A DNA stretch of 64,000 nt, taken from contig OZ038440.1 of assembly GCA_964036275.1 (NCBI GenBank), positions 1,674,001 to 1,738,000 of the forward strand, given 5' to 3'. The DNA is from Litoditis marina (lineage: Eukaryota; Nematoda; Chromadorea; Rhabditida; Rhabditidae). A program made the position numbers and the translations under genes. The notes below the pieces were generated by a model. It saw nothing but the letters and a program-made list of their open reading frames with translations. It did not search any database and was not told the origin of the DNA. Below are positions 12,556 through 25,500 of this stretch, in pieces; the stretch's first letter is position 1; each line of letters begins with the position of its first letter.

Positions 12556-14155
12556 GTTGTTGTTCGAAAGTCACTATTGGCCGTGGAAAGACCCACTTTT
12601 CCTTCAGTTTCAGGGACAACCTCTTAAACTTCTAAAACAGGTATAGATGCATGGACTCATATGTTTGGAAAAAAACACAGTTCTCAACATTCAAGTGTCT
12701 ACCCAATCAATAAATCGATCGATAAACATACCCAGAATGACCAGGGCAAATCCGGAGAACCAAGACGCGATGTAGGTGAGAGACCAGAGAAGAAGACCGA
12801 ACTGAAATCAGATGTGTAAATGAACCATTATAATTAATTTACAAGGTAGCACCCCCTACGAGTAGCAGCACTCACAAATACTCCGGATGTACTTCTTTTC
12901 CCCATATTGTATGGTTCGCTACAATTGTTGACAGATAACAAAGACGTGGACCGGCGCAAAAGTATATAGAAATCATAGATGCCAGCTTATTATTGACATC
13001 CCCAATTTAACACGTTCATAACCGGATCAGTGGGCGATCCGTACCGCTTTTTCCATTTTATTTCAACCATCGTTTTATAACATATCTACATCTATTTACT
13101 TTTATTTACCTAAATTTACCACCCACCTTGACACTGTCGACGATGCTCTCGACGAAGACGAGCTTCTTGACCTGGTTGGCCATGACGGTAGAGTGCTCGA
13201 CCAACACATCAACCTGAGCATGGACTCGCTCCTGGGGAAGGCTCAGGTCCTGGGCCAGGTACTCTCTGAACGAGATAGAATAGAATATAATAAGTTACTT
13301 GGTAGAATAGATTCTACTCTCTCTCTCTCGCTCTTCTTTCTCTGAACGGGATAAAATGGAATAGAATAGGTTAGTTGACAGAATAGATTATACTCTCTCC
13401 CGCTCTCTCTCTCTCTCTCTGAACAGGATAGAATAGACTTAACAGAAGATGAAATTCCCAAATCTTCTCTTTTAGATTACCTAAATACAACATCATGTTC
13501 GCGATTTAGCACCTGAATTTCCACAATGACTGATGTGTCACTCCTACTCATTGGATTATAGATAACACCTTAACAACATAGAGGTTTCTACCGACATTTA
13601 TTTCACCAAGGTACTTAATTGACAATCCTAACACTTATAATGCGAAACTAAACTAGAAACTAGTGAAAGTGAAAACTAACTGGAATGGGTTTTCTCCTCC
13701 GGTCTTCTTGATCTGAGATTCGACCACCTTGAAGACACGGAATCCGAGGGTGCCGGCAAGAACTGCCAGGCCGGTATAGGCGATGACGGACAGAAGAGGG
13801 TATCTGCAAATGAAACAATAAAATAACACACTCATAGACTATATAACTCTTTTATTTATAATTCTCATGAACAAGTGCAGAAATGTCGTACTCATTTCGT
13901 CAATCCATTTAGAATGGAAGGATACGACACAAATACCAACTTGGATCAAACACAATCTGCAGCGTAAACATTGATTTGATCAGCTTGACAGTATCAGACG
14001 TTGTGTTGTGTTAGTTGCCAACAACTTGGAATTAGGACCATGAATTCATATTCAAGTGGGTAGAACTCACTTGGCGAGTACGAACAAGGCGATGAGGGTG
14101 AGCGAAAGAGCGACGGCGCTCTTTTTGGGGTCACGCCAGTAGATCAGCTCGAGGA
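11651..14155 (-). CDS. ret-1: reticulon homology domain, six common 3' exons
   Basis: Reticulons are ER membrane-shaping proteins. Their C-terminal domain holds two long hydrophobic hairpins that bend tubules. Six exons (14071-14155, 13681-13803, 13127-13265, 12732-12801, 12393-12498, 11651-11717) have GT donors and CAG acceptors and join in consistent phase. The first encodes LELIYWRDPKKSAVAL, the classic start of the domain. The first hydrophobic hairpin runs through YPLLSVIAYTGLAVLAG. A hydrophilic loop follows (VESQIKKTGGENPFQ to VFVESIVDSVK), then the second hairpin (FGLLLWSLTYIASWFSGF, then VFSLPKVYETYQEPID). The protein ends EEEKKDQ, a dilysine-type ER retrieval motif. The domain is about 196 residues, normal for reticulons, and it closely resembles my recollection of C. 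elegans RET-1. All four alternative starts upstream feed these exons. Confidence 0.95.
12516..12556. repeat. ATT trinucleotide microsatellite
   Basis: About a dozen ATT/TTA units lie just upstream (in transcription) of the 12393-12498 exon, starting about 18 bp from its acceptor. Confidence 0.8.
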
Positions 14156-16212
14156 CTGAAACGAACAGAATAACTTAAAGTACATCACAATTAAGTATAA
14201 TAACATAGAACATACCATGTTGTAGTGTCTACATCACCGTAGGTACCGTATAACCACACCAACCACCTACACAATCCAATCCATTTCCGCCGCGTAATAA
14301 AACCCATCTTATACTTACAGTAACCTCCACTTTTAATCATCCAAAAATCTATTCAAATCAATCGAGGAGCATAAAGTTACACCCAAGAAAACACCAATGT
14401 TCTCCCTAAAAAAATAATACGATTACTTCTACCGTCATCAATTGCTGTACGTTTTTTGCGCTATCTTCATCGCAAATCTCCATCTTTATCTGTTTGACCG
14501 TCAACTAAACCAAGTGGTCGGATATCGACAATATGACGACGAAATGGGCAAAATAATGCGGTCATTTCATAGAAAAAGATAAAGTCCTATTCAACGAAGT
14601 ATGTTGACCACAAATAATATGAGCTATCACGAACAAAGTTCGCAGTTCGCTCCAATCGCAAATGTCAATTGGCTACATTTGGCAACCACAAACGAATAAT
14701 CGAGTTGTCAACAACACTGATGATGCATCTCAATATTTGACTACTTTCCCGAATGTACTGTTTCGATTGAAACCCACAAAATATCCTTGTTTGGCATCAA
14801 ATATGGTCTCGATTTTCGAATAAGTCTAGAAGCAGCCCGTTTTTAGGATTTATACTACCTTCTCTCTCATTCATCGCCATGTTCTGCTGGATAGACTGTC
14901 GATTGCTCACGTACATGTTTAACAGCCAATCAATACCAACGTAGGCCGATAAGCAGACAACAATATTTTGAAATGTGCAACATGACGCAGCGCCGCAGGC
15001 TGTTTATAGAAGCGCTTTTTCGAACAGTCATACCAATGTGTTATCGATAATATCGACTGATATCTGCTGTGGGTCTAATGTGCCCTCATATAAGGGCAGA
15101 CCGTGTTTGAACAACCTACATCTGTACACCCACGGCACACATAATGAGCCATATGAGCCTTAATGAGAGTTATACAGTTATTGCCGTTTCCGCATTAGGA
15201 AGGCTTCCAGAACCCCTGACTACATTCTGAACAGAGAATGTAACCGCACCCCTTCCCTATCCAAATGGTTTTTTAGAACATTAATGTTCTCCATGAATAC
15301 AATCAACAAAAGTTACAGTAGTCGCTTCAATTACCTTCAATCACAGAAAAGTAAAGAGCTACTCTATTTAGTATTTAGCCATCATACTCGGCCTTCATTA
15401 TCTACTCATTGAACCTCTACCAGACCGAATGTCATTATGTTGCGTTCTTTATCAAACGGAGATGTCAATGTGATCTATATTTCACAGATAAAAAGATTGA
15501 CACCTAGTTGTCAGCGGTAAGATAACAGCGGCCGCGATAAAGAAAAAACAAAATAGGTCATCCGAAGGAGGATATTGTTCAGCGAAAATACTCTTCACAT
15601 GAAAGACATGTGACCTACACTAAAACTTTTTGAACTCGCCTTCAAACTGTCTACAGCATCGTAAATGCTGATAGTCATTACCCTTAAAACCACCAAACCG
15701 TATTGTCTCATGAGTTAGGTAACATTATCCATGCCAACCATCTCAATCTTCATCTTTTGCTTCTAGTCAACAACAAACGATAAACCGCCGATCTTAATGA
15801 CTGCCTACTCTCCACTGATTGGTTGACCTCCCCATCGGTCACAATCTCTTAGCAAACAAGAGAAGCACGCGAACTCCTCTGCAACCAAAACCGAAAAACC
15901 GCTTCAATTCTTTTGTCTTAGCGCTGAACGCCTCCAGAGAACAAAGAATGTCTTACGCATAGAAGAAGAGCAAACTGACAAAAAAGATCGCTACGTTTCC
16001 TTCAAAACCTCCTCCTAGGTCTATCTATGATCACACCAAGAAACGGTTGATTAAAAGTTTTCCTAACAGATCCAATGTTCTATTCTATGCTTCCTAGAGA
16101 ATAAAACGTAGTGGTAGCCTGAATTATATACATCTCGAAGCGAAGTAAAAAGACAAGTGTACCCCTCACCAAAAGAAATACCCAAGTAACGAACTTCCAC
16201 CATCCAACTAAC
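14156..16212 (-). other. reticulon intron
   Basis: Intron between the nearest alternative first exon and the common exons. I see no exon or strong repeat in it. Confidence 0.5.
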
Positions 16213-16279
16213 CCTTGCCGGCGAAGTCCTTAGCGGGCTCGTACTGCTTGACTAGCTTTCTGAACTTGGGTTGAGCCAT
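16213..16279 (-). CDS. ret-1: reticulon alternative first exon, shortest isoform
   Basis: The ATG at 16279 opens 22 codons (MAQPKFRKLVKQYEPAKDFA...) and the exon ends in phase 1 at a GTTAGT donor. Joining to the common exon at 14155 makes a valine codon and gives a predicted 218-aa protein: a short basic N-terminus followed by the reticulon domain. This is the usual layout of the short, widely expressed reticulon isoforms. No TATA box is obvious upstream; a separate promoter in the 16.3-17.9 kb intron is inferred. Confidence 0.8.
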
Positions 16280-17322
16280 TGTATGAATATAGGTTGTTCA
16301 ACAGAAGAAGGGATGAAGGTAGAGAGAGAAGTGACACGTATACACGGACCCGTAGAGACTAGCTCAATGGCTATATGACCGAAGGACGAGCGGACAAAAC
16401 TCACAGCCAACCCTGCGTCCCTGCCCCCTCCGTCGCCTGGCGTCTGTCTATACAGTACACTCTCTACGTTGCTCTCATCGCCGCGCAACTGTGGTCTCTC
16501 TTTTTCCTGTATCATATCGTCACGGCACCTTTCCCATTAGCACGAACCCCATCGTACGGGCTCTCGCTTGCAGTTCTACAACAATACTTCCAACGTGATT
16601 GTTTCATATTAATGCCAATCCCCTAGTAAACTTCCATTATGTCAAGCTGGGCTGTTTATTGACAGGTTAGTAGCACCCAGCTGTACAGTTTCGCAGACAG
16701 TACAGTACAAAGACTCGATTCAATTAGTTCCGCTCTCTTTTTTCGTTTCCAATTTCGAAATCTCAGTCGACCCTGATTCAATCTAGTTATAATAAAGTCA
16801 AGGTCAGCTAGATATTCGTGGTTAATCGATTCGATCAGTAGAATAGTTATCATTCTTTATATCCCTCGTAAAAGAAATTGACGTATGTCAGCTATACGTC
16901 CGTAAACTATAATTACCAAAACACAAAACCGCCATTATTTGATAACTTCCAGTGAAGAGTCACACCCATACATAAACGTGTGCCGTTCTGAACATAAACA
17001 AACGTTCACTACCTAAAGTCTCTTTACATTTGTTTATATTAGATATGATGAACATTTCAAAGACCCAAAAACGGCGTCGTGTACGCGATTAGATCTTGCG
17101 AAAGACAAACAAAACAAGCTAGTCCCCCGTTCGCCAGTTTCTTTCATAATCCACGAAATATAATACAAGTAATTTATCCAGCTGGCTGGCCATTGCAGGC
17201 CGGTCGGGTAATGAATTCATGGGCCTCCTAGATTAAATGAATTATCTAGGAAACCGAGCGAGGTAATGAATTTACGAGTCAACAGGCAACATATAGTGGG
17301 TGCCAAATATATAAATGTATGT

Positions 17323-17402
17323 CTCTCACCGGAATCGAACCTGTGAACAAAAGATTCGTAGCAGTGCGCTAACCACTGCGCTAACCACTGCGCTATTAGA
17401 CT
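17323..17402 (-). repeat. tRNA-like element with a duplicated D-arm segment
   Basis: On the minus strand there is a perfect B-box (GGTTCGATTCC) and an A-box-like TAGCGCAGTGGTTAGCGC in which the GCGCAGTGGTTA unit is duplicated in tandem. A full cloverleaf does not fold convincingly, so this is a tRNA pseudogene or a tRNA-derived repeat rather than a working tRNA gene. Confidence 0.55.
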
Positions 17403-17961
17403 ACATAACTGTAAGTTCTAGAATCGAAAAATGTATGCGTACACAGCGAAAAGTGAGATATACAGTACCTTCTCGCCTGTGTGTTGGAGACGACTATACG
17501 CAGTTTCAATTTATGCCGACCTTACCAAAACAGGTAATAACATTCACCAATACACAATACTCCTATTTTAAATGGCTCCCGATTGATAATAGAGGTCGCG
17601 GGTAAATGTCACCCGTTTGTCTGTTTGTGGAACCAAATTGACGCACTAGCAGATTACGAATTGGTATCCAGGAAACTGTTTTCAAACTGGAAAACATCAA
17701 TATTTCCGCTTTTTCGATTGAAAAGCGCGAACATTACAATTTTAGTTCAGTATGTCGCAATCCAACTCCAACTTTGATCGCATCATCGCTAGTCAGACTT
17801 AGTACCCTGAACCCCAGATACATTGTATTCAGAACTCAAAAAAAGCCCCCCCCCCCCCCGCCAAATCATTCATATTTCTAGCAGTGCCCGTTTATGACCA
17901 CCAGGCTGGTCATTGAGTCCTTCACTCAGACAATAACACAATAACAACCCTTATTATTTAC

Positions 17962-18127
17962 CTTCTTTTCGCTGTTTCAGTGCTTCCTTGGAAAAACAGC
18001 CTACTGCGTAGACGGTCATACAGACCGAGGCCACCAGCGACACATTGAGTCCGACTCGGAACAAACTTCGGAAAAGGAACGCCACCAATGCGTACAAACC
18101 GCGAGCCGCCGCGCCCGCTTTGCTCAT
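17962..18127 (-). CDS. ret-1: reticulon alternative first exon with its own membrane segment
   Basis: The ATG at 18127 opens 55 codons (MSKAGAAARGLYALVAFL...) and the exon ends in phase 1 at a GTAAAT donor. Splicing to 14155 gives a valine junction and a predicted 251-aa protein. The exon carries a hydrophobic segment (VGLNVSLVASVCMTVYAV) followed by a basic stretch ending KQRKE, so this isoform should have one more membrane segment ahead of the two reticulon hairpins. The start is chosen because the ATG follows an AAA context and the hydrophobic segment is intact from there. Confidence 0.75.
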
Positions 18128-19432
18128 TTTGATACGGTAGATGCGAGGTAGATGGGCTGATGAGCAACTAGAACGACAAACGATACTACTAGTCAGAGAC
18201 ACGTGAAACGTGAACGTGAGAAACACATCAGAATTCGATAAAGTATTCATGTATGATACATAATCACGTTTGACGTAGCGGAGCATTAGACAGATATAGA
18301 GCAGAGCTGATGAAAAAGATGAGACAAAGCCTCAGAATCGGCTATAAGCAGAAGAATCACAGGATGAAGACAGCGACAGATATAAATATCGGGCCGGAAA
18401 TACTTAAGACAAAGTCGTGAATTAGAGGAATTCCGGAACAACTGTTGCTTCTATACAAAATCAGCTGTGAGAAACGTACCCAAAGGACAGAGTGTGTTTA
18501 CATTCACCTAAAGTCAAAAATCATCCCTTACGACAAAAGTCGGCCCATTACCTAAGAATAAGAAAACATAGTATACGCAGAGAAGTGCGTGTATTGTGGA
18601 AGAAGATGAATAAGTAGATTACATAGGCCCCGGGGGAACCATGTCCACTGCTAGTCATATATCGATACATTTGTGGTTGAGAAATACGACTCGCCTTCCT
18701 TCTCACAAGTAGCCGAATGCGCGGATAAATACATTTACGAACCCTGATAGCGTTTAGGAGAGGAAGGATCCTAATCTTTGTTCGCTATACACGAATACTG
18801 CTAAGAATTGCCAAAAAAGTAACCTATTTTCTATCTTATCAAGCTACGGGCGGACCCAAGGGGTCTAATCTAAACTTATTTCCCAGTTTTTCACCAACTA
18901 TAACAACTGGTGAAACAAAAACGTAAAGAATCTAATCAATAGCTGTATAACAGCCTGGTTTATAAAAAACCGCACCTCAAGCAATCTCATGACAACAGAG
19001 TAGGCACTGCAATCGTGATAAACAAGATAATGTTGTGCTTTCGAAAACACTACTACTGCCCAAATCGATAGGCCTACCAGACATAACAAAGTGTGATCAT
19101 CGAAACGAACTCTTATATTCGAAAACAAAGTACAAAGTTTGGCCTTTCATTCGAGCGCCCAGTGCTTTTCGCGCCCAATGTCTCATTCAAATGGCAGAAA
19201 GTGTTGAAATCGGCAAATATGAAAATGAGCATTTCATATGAATGGTTCTCGCAAGGATGTAACTCAAAAAACTCTAAAACGGATAATTACTAAGGTTTCA
19301 AATCTAGAGAAGTGAAAAGGGTCGGTTGCATCACGTGAGGTTCATGCGGCTGGAAATAATGGGCATAATATTGAATGCGCGCCAACTGGTGTACGTAGTA
19401 AGCGTAAACAAGAGAGGATACTTGAGAGTGGT

Positions 19433-19483
<51 letters not shown>

Positions 19484-21307
19484 TGAGGAAAAAGAAAGAG
19501 AGTAGAGAGAAAGGGAAGGAAAGGAAAGGAAGAGAACTACGGAGTATCCCATTGATAGGGCATTTCGGTCTAAATCTGCCTTTTAAAGATATGATACATG
19601 TATGCAAACAGCACATAAAACAGGGCCAATCTTGCAATAAAACTTTGTTTTATGAACTGCATGTGTGAAAACTTTTTCATTGGTGGAAAATTCGCGAGGA
19701 CCTCCCCTAAAAACTACAAGTCTTGAAGCAGAGTAATCAATTATTTCAACTTATAAGCGTCAGCTGTGTGGTGATCGGTTCATAAACCAAAGTAACGTTG
19801 AAAAGGCATGTAGCTAAATATATGTTTGAAAGAGAATGTTTATCTATCTCGTAACTACTTAAAAAGAATTTCGAGAGCGTTCGCAACACGCCTGTAAAGA
19901 AAGTTTCATAATTTCATTACCTGGTATAACCATCTCAACTGTGAGCAAGTATGGGTGAATGTAAAATGATGACTATGACTAAGTGATGCGCAATGTGCAT
20001 ATGCATTACAATGAAATGTAACCGATATGTTGGATATGAAGCGGGAAATGACCCCCCCCCCCCCCACCCCCAAACGTGCTTCCTTATATTGATTGTTTAC
20101 CACATTTGCAGGCTTAGCTAGCTGGCCAGGTGACCAATTATGCTTAGTACCTATTCATAATTGTTGCGAGCTCTGATGGACTCCATAATTACACCACCAG
20201 GTCAGAGAGGAAACACGCTTCCATGTTTCAGTGGAACTATAAATAAAAAGATGTCGTGGCAAAAACTCAGACTCACTTAAACAATGATGGTAAACCAGTT
20301 ATACGCAATCAGAGTTGGCTTGCTGTTGGTACATCAATATGAAAGTAGTAGAGCAAGAAAACACTAGCACGAAAGAAAGCAGAGATTCAGAGAACAAGCG
20401 TATGCAGAGTCGGTGCTTGTCGTGAGAAATGGTTGTTTACATCACATACAGTATGATAGTGTATGTTGTTATGAGCGTACATAAAGTCCACGTTTTCACG
20501 CTGATACACGTCAGAATCCATGAAAACTTGATGTAACATTCAGATGATGACAGCATTGTTGGTGGCCCAAGTTGACAAATGTCGTCGAAACATCCATAGA
20601 TGGGTGGGTGGTGGCATCCATTGTTGGCAGCTGACCGCATGACTCTTCCCTCTACCAGTCCAGCCTCTCTCCTATCGATTTAACCTTTCTAATTCCCTCC
20701 GTCTCTCCTCTCCCTCTACAATCTATTTATAGATAGATATGGAGAGAGAGAATGAGAGAAAGAGACAATAGGCCCAGTGGTCGTCCTCTCGCGCACCCTT
20801 ATTAGCATAAACGAGCGGCTGCCCCATCTTCCATGACCAGCGGCGGCTAGTTGGCAACATCCCAATTATTGACAGCCGCCATTAGTTGGCAACGAGACCC
20901 GGACCTCGCGGGAAACAATCCTTCTATGACCAGTCCGCTGTTATAAATCATACCCATAATCTAAAAGACCCAACCACTAAACTGCACCCCTGTAGCAATT
21001 AGGTGAGAATGGGACGCAAACAAGAGCTAGTCAATCTAGAGAACGAACTCTTCTAACTCATTTTTGCCCCACCTTCTAATTTTCGTGGCGCGACACCTCC
21101 AAAACGCGATTTCACTTATTTTTCAATGAATTACCGACTTTTTTCACTTTGAACACAGTTGATTATGGATTCGTGACCCGTACTTTTCCCCCTATGAGCT
21201 CTTTGATCATGAAACAGCAAGGCTAATCCAACCAAATTATAACATAACCTGTACTTGAACCCCAGAACCTGAACCCACAACATATAGAACTTATACGAGT
21301 GACCTAC
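18128..21307 (-). other. reticulon intron with simple repeats
   Basis: No exon is visible. It holds a (GA)n tract at about 19435-19480 and a poly-C run near 20051-20065. Frames encoding serine/leucine runs on the opposite strand are artefacts of the GA tract. Confidence 0.5.
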
Positions 21308-22308
21308 TTCGTGGGTCGACGGACTCGAAGTTGAACCATGGCTCGCCGCTCGTGGGAGAGTGAGGCGAGTTCTTCAGAATCGAGTGATGACGGTCGTGGT
21401 GAGGTTCTGTAAAAAGATGAATGATCAATTGAGAACCATTAGGCACGTTGTGAAAATAACATTTTCACTAAACATTTGCAGATTTGCACTATTTCTGCCA
21501 CGTTGCAGATGTAGATAGATATAGATACGGTGAAGTGACAACGACAGTATACTCATGGATCAGTTCGAATAGCCACAAAAAAATGATACGGGCTCCTTTT
21601 CAGCTGAAGCCGGAGAAATATGAGATTTTTGATGACAATTCATAAAATTTGACGTACTCAAATCGATGAACGGACTAAATTTTGTAGAGTAGTCACACCT
21701 TACTAGTGTATGAGTAAACCCTGGTAATAAAAAGAGGAATAGTAGAAATGTGTAAAATTTAAATGTATTTAAATGAAAGAAAAGGTAACTCACGATGAGG
21801 TGGTGATCCGTGACCGAGATCGACGACGGCTGGCTGGACATCCTCGTCAGAAAGACTCTTCGGGGGAGTGGGTGGTCGGGGCACGGTTTCGAAACCACTG
21901 AAAAGAATTCAAGTATTAATGATATAGAAAGTCAATACAAACGTATTAGATGTAAAAAAAAACTTCTCTAGATTTCATAATCATATAACTTCATCACTAT
22001 AAACCTTTCACATGCAAACATAACTTTGTAGATCTCTCAATTTCATTTGGCCATAACCATCACTTTATCATCAACAAGTTTCAAAATCCAAAACCTGAAC
22101 ATCATAAACCAATACCAGGCATTGGAATTCGACTGACCTGTCTGAGTCTGACATTTTGAACACCAATGAGTAGATAGATAAGACCGAAAACAAAGTGATA
22201 AAACGACTAAATTGAAAACAATAACAAGACTAACTGATGTCCGTGGAAGCCAGGAGACGGCATCTCTTCCTGCTGGAAATCGAGAAGGTCATCTGTAGCT
22301 GGCACTTT
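21308..22308 (-). CDS. ret-1: reticulon N-terminal exons, middle block
   Basis: Three internal exons (22235-22308, 21794-21897, 21308-21406) chain in phase. They encode an acidic, proline-rich, probably disordered region: KVPATDDLLDFQQEEMPSPG, then GFETVPRPPTPPKSLSDEDV, then a His-rich turn ending SGEPWFNFESVDPR. The last exon ends in phase 1 (A), so its junction with the reticulon domain makes an isoleucine codon rather than the valine made by the short first exons. SP/TP sites suggest phosphorylation (inference). Confidence 0.88.
22138..22154 (-). CDS. ret-1: reticulon alternative first exon (MSDSD)
   Basis: A tiny first exon of five codons (MSDSD) plus two bases, with a GTCAGT donor. Its exit phase matches the entry of the exon at 21794-21897, making serine at the junction. 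The predicted isoform is 269 aa. The first exon of the upstream module at 38294 also begins MSDSD with different codons, which suggests related N-termini within one locus. Confidence 0.6.
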
Positions 22309-22502
22309 CTGAAAGGAAACTATTTCACAAAGTTGTGTTCATGTTTTCATAGTGACCACATATTCTTGAAGAGAAACACACTCATCTGCAAAAAGGTAGA
22401 GCCAAATTACTTTGGCGTCCTTGTATCATTCAATAATGTTACATGAAAATCAACAAATAGAGTAATTTTCCTCAGTTTTCGTTAAAATCTTCCATTTCTC
22501 AC

Positions 22503-25500
22503 CTCTGGCAACTCGGGGATAGTGAGTGGTCCGTGTCGCTCATAGGTGGTTTCCTCGGGCGTTTGACTGCGGAAATCCGGCTCATCCTTGTCGACGTCGT
22601 CCTGAGCGGGAGCAGCTGAAATACACGTGGTTACGTGAGCGTGAAACGGGAACTTATAGCTAGAAAGAATTTTTGCCTTTTTGACTTAGCCAAAAACACT
22701 ATAAAAAGAAGGCTTAGTCAAGAACTATTATAGCAATGCTCAGCTAACTAAAAAGTGCGCCTAAAAAAGCTAAGCGCTATTATTCTTAAAAAGGAAACCC
22801 TGTTTTCGATTAATACTTCAAACTTCTCAAACTTTTCATGAAAAGAGTCGATTTTCGTAATGTTTCCATCATTTAGCAGTCGAGCTACTCCGACTCCAAC
22901 CATGACTAAAATCAAAGAACTGACCCTGCGACTGTGGCTGGCGGTCGGTGACCATCTCCTGGAAGTTGTCATTCTCGTGAAGCTTCGACAACATGTCTTC
23001 CACCTGGAACACAAAACTTTCCTCGAAAGATCTATCCAAACGTATTGAAAGAATGAAAATTATAGTCATAACAATAATGTGAAATAGCGTGTTCGCAGAA
23101 TAATCAATAATCATATAGAAACTCCAACTCTGACTCATTCACGTTTCATTTGTTGACCAACTAAAAACGCGCGGATGTATAAGGTTGCTATGTCCTATAC
23201 CTGAGTTAGGACCGTTACCAATACGAGTAACTACTATAAACAATGGGAAGCAATGCTATCAGAAAGGTGTATGACGATAGGAACACATATGACACTGTTG
23301 CGTAGCGCTAAGTAATCCGAGGCCACTGGCCAAAAATTAGAATAAGTCATAGAACATTGTGCGCCGAACAAAAATACCCTGCCCAGAACGCAAATTTGAG
23401 ATATAAAGAAGGCGTAGAAAACTATACAGTAATGTCAGATTCCGTTCCACATTTACACCGATTCAGGTTTAAAGAACGTGACTGCACACAATAATATGAG
23501 AAAAGGTTTTTTAGGATTGTTTGACGTATTAGGTCTTATTCTGCTAGTGCGCCTGCATACCTCATCATGCAGCTGTTCGCTATCTCTGGTGATGTCATCC
23601 TCCTTCTCTTCCTTCTCGACGGCGTGTTTGGGCGACGGTTCCTCGACCGACTCGTGTCGAATGGCCTCATCGTAGGCAGGTTCGTCGTATTCCGCGGCCT
23701 GCATCGGCTCCTCTTCCTGCGCGGGCACGTGGCGGACAGGTTCCGAGTCGCGCAACACCTCCGCGTCGCGCGACGACAAGTCCGCGGACGGCTCCTGCGG
23801 TACCGACGCGTCCTCCGCATGCGGCTCAACGTGCGCGGGTTCTGGGCGAAGAGGCTCTTGGGAGAACTCTTGGTGAGCCAGATTCTCATCGGGATTGCGA
23901 GGAGAGAGCTCTGGAAAAACTAGTTTGAAAGTCTAGAAATGGGTAGAGCGCAGAATACTTCGAATGAACATCACGGGTGATTCTAGATAAGCTTCCCGAA
24001 TACAATTGTCATTTACCTCCGTAATTAGGAACTGGTCTTACCTACCATATTAGCACTCCCAACTGCACACATACTACTCTAATTAGTCTCTTGAATTGAG
24101 ATATTGAGATTACACTCCTAAAATTCATGAGAATATTAATACCACATATTGCCAATTATCACTTGAAAACTGACCAGGTGCGTGCTGTGCCTGTTTGACT
24201 GCGTCGTCTACCAATTCCTGGGCTTGTGTGTTGAAAGCGATTTCCTGAAAAGAATCGGCATAACTCTTCTAGCCTACTAAATTTCTTTGTTCCCAGATAT
24301 TGTGACTTTGGAACATTATCCGTGGTGCGTGGTATCAAAACCGTCTCATTCGATTTACGTTCACTTCAACGTTCCCACTCACTCCCACGTCAGGTCATGT
24401 TGTACGTTGGTTGAGTAATATAGAATATAGAATCAGATAGAATCTATATATCTCACCACTTCATCATCGTCGTCCAACTTATATCTGGGAGATCGTTCGG
24501 GCACGGGGGGCGGCGAGTCGGCGGCTGGCTCCATGTGCTGCGGAACGGCTGTAACACAGACAATCAAATATCGAGTTATTGACAACTTTTTGTGGCTATC
24601 AATGAATAACAGCAATCAGAAAACATCTTCCCTGAAACAATTATGAACATACTCCAGTATAGTTCTCCCAGCAGCTAGAAAATTTAATACGGGGCTCACT
24701 TTTCGCCGAATCGGCAGAATTTGATTATTGCTTGTGCAAAATCATGTATTTTAATTTTGACGAACAAGGAATGAAAAAGGCTTCTTTTTGTAGGATAGTC
24801 ACACTTTACTGGTGTGTGACTACAAACTTGAACTGAAAGTGATTAAGGAAGGCTTTTCCCCGCACCTAACCTCAAATGAAGTCCAATTTTTCTCATGAAC
24901 TGCCTCGATATAATACTACGTACATTATAAGTTATACAATCTTCTCCATTAGCGCTTCAGCCCCTATTTCCTGTTTGGCAACACTTTCTCGGTAGTGTTT
25001 CAATACATTTGGCGGGGCCGCGACTCCAATTATGCCAATCGAATTGGGACCAGACACTAACAATGAACAAGATGACATCGATCCCCCCCCCTTTCTTCAC
25101 CATCTTTCTACCCATTCTTATAAGGGATGCAAATTACTGGAAGCCTATTCAACGCACACTTAACCGGAATGGGCTGCCTGGACGTATTGCAATTGGATCT
25201 TCATTTAGGCTCTTTATTAGAATTAGAAAGACGAAAACTTCCAGAATTATTGGTCAGCCTCAGAAAATAGGTCTAGAACCAGTTGGTAAACCATAGAAAA
25301 ACCACACAGAAAGTAGTATTACTATTAGAATGTTACAAAACCACTACTAAACTATCGACAGTCATACCATGACAATTGACAGTTCAGTGGAGATTTTGTA
25401 ACTTTTCAGTAGCGATGATAGTGTCAGTGATAGTTTTTGACAGTTTTTAGTGACTAGTGACTTTCTTCTATATTTCTCGGTAAGCGAAGTTCCTATGTAC

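Noticed and set aside
23478..23923. Plus-strand frames opposite the 116-codon reticulon exon
   Set aside because: Antisense shadows of a GC-rich coding exon.
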